From Owenia fusiformis (taxonomy: Eukaryota; Annelida; Polychaeta; Sabellida; Oweniidae), in contig CAIIXF020000002.1 in assembly GCA_903813345.2 (NCBI GenBank), positions 23,388,455-23,452,454 on the forward strand: DNA of 64,000 nucleotides, in the 5' to 3' direction. A model generated the notes under the pieces. The model searched no databases and was not told the origin of the DNA. It worked only from the letters and a program-made list of their open reading frames with translations. Below are positions 61,856 to 64,000 of this stretch, piece after piece. Position numbers and translations under genes: made by a program. The number at the start of each line of letters is the position of its first letter. Position 1 is the stretch's first letter.

Positions 61856-62177
61856 GTCACGTGACTTCATGGATGACGTGTGCGCGAGTGATTCGCATTT
61901 TCTTTCGCTTGAGGTTTGTAATCACACTTTTTACATGTTTTAAGATTTTGTATCTCTGTGAAACTTGTCCCGTACCATCAATGTCTGAAGACGATCTAAT
62001 TCACCAAATATCTCATCCAAGCGTGTCCCGGTTAAAGAGAAATTCGCACTTTTGTGTCTCGCAAAATGACGTGTGCGCGAGTAAATCGAATTTTACGAAG
62101 GATGGGTGCGCGAGTCTAAAATATTTTTATTCACTTGAGACAATTCTGCAAGCTAAGGCAGAATACAACTCACGTGA
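61856..62177. promoter_or_regulatory. Cluster of E-box palindromes and GTGCGCGAGT motifs in intron 3
   Basis: GTCACGTGAC, a perfect 10-bp palindrome of the USF/MITF E-box type, lies at 61856-61865, and TCACGTGA at 62170-62177. Between them g(t/g)gtgcgcgagt occurs three times (near 61879, 62070 and 62103). The CpG content stands out from the surrounding intron. A regulatory role is a guess; a decayed repeat is also possible. Confidence 0.25.
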
Positions 62178-62305
62178 CATTTGTTTTTGTCATCTTAAAG
62201 TAGTATGTTAAAGAATAGTTTGCTATTTTGTAGATGTTTCATGTATGGCACATACATGTCTACGTTTAATGACAATAAATGTTTTGAAATAGCTTGTAGG
62301 GCTGT

Positions 62306-62509
62306 CCGGTGTGAAAGAAATGATGGTCCCCCAGGGATTATGGTCCCCTTTCTTTACGGCCCTTACTAGCCCCATGGGCTTTCAACTAAGCCCATGCTAG
62401 CCCTGATTGCGTATAAGATAATGAGGGAAAGAGTTGTATTAAGGTCACCATATAAATCAATGGAGAGTAGGACCATAATTTGATAGGACATCCTACCCTG
62501 TTACACCGG
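62306..62509. mobile_element. MITE family M2, copy 2 (204 bp)
   Basis: Begins ccggtgtgaaagaaatgatg and ends ctaccctgttacaccgg, so the ends are inverted repeats over ccggtgt. It aligns with 6945-7113 except for an extra segment of about 35 bp that contains a perfect 8-bp stem, catgggct/agcccatg (62373-62380 and 62389-62396). No clear target duplication was found. Confidence 0.8.
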
Positions 62510-62743
62510 CATTGCAGGTGAATTAAAATTTGAACCAAAAATTGAATTAAATTTTTGGCGGTCTCATAAAACCGGCAGCATATTCATTTATTGACATCCC
62601 ATACAAGGGGGGGGGGTCAGAGTTGTTATGTGGTTACTCGGCATCCGCCACGATCAGAACCATGTAAGGAATAGTAAGGGGAAGCCCATGATACCAAGTA
62701 ATATCAAATAATTATAGGAGCTTCTAACTTCTTCCGCATCCCC

Positions 62744-62986
62744 ACCCTTGGTATACGCAGCTGACAAAATGGATCGGTACGGGTCAAAAGCTGGACCGGT
62801 ACGGGTTAACGGTTTTATTTGAATTTAAAACAGCTATAACTTGCTCAATATTGACTTCTTCGTTGTAATATATAAGTTGAAATATATGATCCCTCCGAAT
62901 GATTTTAAGTACCCCCAAAGTTCACCCGTACAGGTCCAGCTTTTGACCCATACCGGTCCATTTCGTCAGCTGCGTATACCAAGGGT
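62744..62986. mobile_element. 243-bp element with about 63-bp terminal inverted repeats
   Basis: acccttggtatacgcagctg + acaaaatgg... (62744-62806) pairs with the reverse complement of 62924-62986 with about five mismatches. Both arms include gggtcaaaagctggacc. If the terminus is taken as cacccttgg, the flanks share atccc, a possible 5-bp target duplication. There is no coding capacity. Confidence 0.8.
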
Positions 62987-63360
62987 GATCCCACATACTT
63001 TGTTTTTACAGACTCAGAAATCAATGTTCGCTATAAATGTAGCAATATAATATGAGCTTTCGTGTACTCAGATCCTCCATTTGTAAAAAAACAATTGAAG
63101 AACAGCATAATAGAAAGTCAAATACAAAATTGATTTGCGCCCAAAATAGTTTGGGTAATGATTCCCGTCACTACCATGCATTTGTCCCCAAAGCAAGGTA
63201 TTCTGATGGGTAAAATCTTGATACCTCCCCCTCCCCTACTAAAAATGATTTGAATTTGGTTTAAAAATACTTATGTTCTTCCCAGGTATGAAGGGATACA
63301 CCCTCTAGGCCTTCGAACCTTTGAGTTCCTGGTGGACAGTGGTAGCAGGCGTACATATTA

Positions 63361-63987
63361 TTACGCGGTAAACACGATACAAAAATATGTCATATTCCGC
63401 AACGAATATGGCATACTCACTTGCGGTGTATGACAGATTCACCTGCGGTATATGGCATACACACTAACCAATGAGAACGTGATACGGAAATATGCAATTG
63501 TCAATTGCATCGATTGAACGAACAAGTAAAACGTTATAGATTATTATAATGATTACTGAATCAACAGTACTGTGTGTTGAATATATTAACTTAGCAGAAG
63601 TATCAGTCACCAATCTCGCGTAATAAACTTACTCAATCAATCCAGGATTCATATATTAGTACTCGACGCACTAACTATATCTGTAATTCAGCGTAGTTTT
63701 ACATTTAGAGTCGATTCTCGCAACCAATCAAATCAAGGCTTTCTGTATCACGTTTTCGCCTGCGGTATATGTCATATTCACCCGCGGTATATGGCATATT
63801 CCGCGAGTGAGTATGACATATTCCGCAGGTGAGTATCGGGTATTCACTGAAATCAATGTATCGCATATTCACTGCGGAATATCGCATACTCACCTGCAGA
63901 ATATGCCATATACCGCAGGTGAGTATGGCATATTCACCCGTATCACAAATACCGCGCAACCATGAATGTATGCCATATACCGCGTAA
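63361..63987. repeat. Array of about 20-bp quasi-palindromic units, in two blocks, bounded by inverted ends
   Basis: The core gcggtatatggcatattccg + c (63784-63804) is nearly its own reverse complement. Variants of it, in both orientations and often followed by ggtgagtatg or ttcacc, occur four to five times in 63361-63480 and about nine times in 63750-63987. 63891-63921 (cacctgc...gcaggtg) is a 31-bp near-perfect palindrome. The region begins ttacgcggta (63361) and ends taccgcgtaa (63978-63987). A perfect tgcaattgtcaattgca-type palindrome sits at 63493-63509. The minus-strand frame 63705-63992 runs through the array and is not a credible gene. Confidence 0.8.
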
Positions 63988-64000
63988 CACATATTTCCTG

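Larger units (their letters stand above)
61734..64000 (+). other. Start of intron 3 of the GABA-A receptor beta-like gene, cut by the window edge
   Basis: Begins with gtaagaca. No segment resembling the expected next exon (loop D to Cys-loop) was found. It contains a 204-bp MITE, a 243-bp inverted-repeat element and an array of quasi-palindromes. The open frame at 61801-62211 spans short internal repeats and looks like a chance frame. Confidence 0.75.

Noticed and set aside
61801-62211. 136-codon plus-strand frame just after exon 3
   Set aside because: It does not continue the receptor sequence, begins inside the intron, and owes its length partly to repeated GTGCGCGAGT segments.
63705-63992. 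95-codon minus-strand frame with repeated GICHT/GEYAIL-like words
   Set aside because: The words reflect the DNA array of about 20-bp quasi-palindromes, in mixed orientation.

Overview
The window is animal (metazoan) nuclear DNA, AT-rich and almost entirely non-coding. It holds no long open reading frame, no bacterial-style operon and no rRNA gene. The one convincing gene lies on the + strand and is split into tiny exons by very large introns. Three exons fall inside the window: a signal-peptide exon (28585-28640), an N-terminal extracellular exon (40984-41111) and a 68-bp exon (61666-61733). They join in one frame (phase 2, then phase 1) at canonical GT/AG splice sites. The joined product starts with a signal peptide and carries LLQGYDIRLRPYFG followed by GEALHIDIDLTVASFDSISEVNM. 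This is the start of the ligand-binding domain of a Cys-loop GABA-A receptor beta-like subunit, closest in my recollection to insect LCCH3 and vertebrate GABRB. The remaining exons (rest of the ligand-binding domain, Cys loop, M1-M4) must lie beyond base 64000.

The organism is probably a protostome invertebrate, plausibly a lophotrochozoan such as a mollusc. This rests on the LCCH3-like sequence, the large introns, and MITE-type repeats common in marine invertebrate genomes. Nothing seen fixes the species.

Layout. 1-28.4 kb is intergenic: dispersed repeats, many short-period tandem arrays (29, 132-147, 51, about 75, 54, 77 and 39 bp), old MITE copies, and a few coding-like fragments I cannot name. 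About 28.43-28.58 kb is a candidate promoter with a CRE-like half site and a near-consensus NRF-1 site 129 bp upstream of the start codon. Intron 1 (28.64-40.98 kb) holds a 33-bp tandem array, an 875-bp near-complete palindrome with TA target sites, a hAT-like MITE, a 141-bp hairpin MITE with a perfect 9-bp target duplication, and an 822-bp nested palindrome. Intron 2 (41.11-61.67 kb) holds 35-bp and about 95-bp arrays, a 305-bp MITE identical to one at 25.1 kb, a 28-32-bp near-perfect hairpin, a 2.5-kb satellite of 107-bp units with a 748-bp higher-order repeat, and an 84-bp satellite with a 250-bp higher-order repeat. 61.7-64 kb is the start of intron 3, with two inverted-repeat elements and an array of about 20-bp quasi-palindromes running to the window edge.

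The main biological content is therefore the 5' part of a GABA receptor gene whose pre-mRNA would carry several long self-complementary segments. I see no evidence of a defence system, biosynthetic cluster or other novel multi-gene system.
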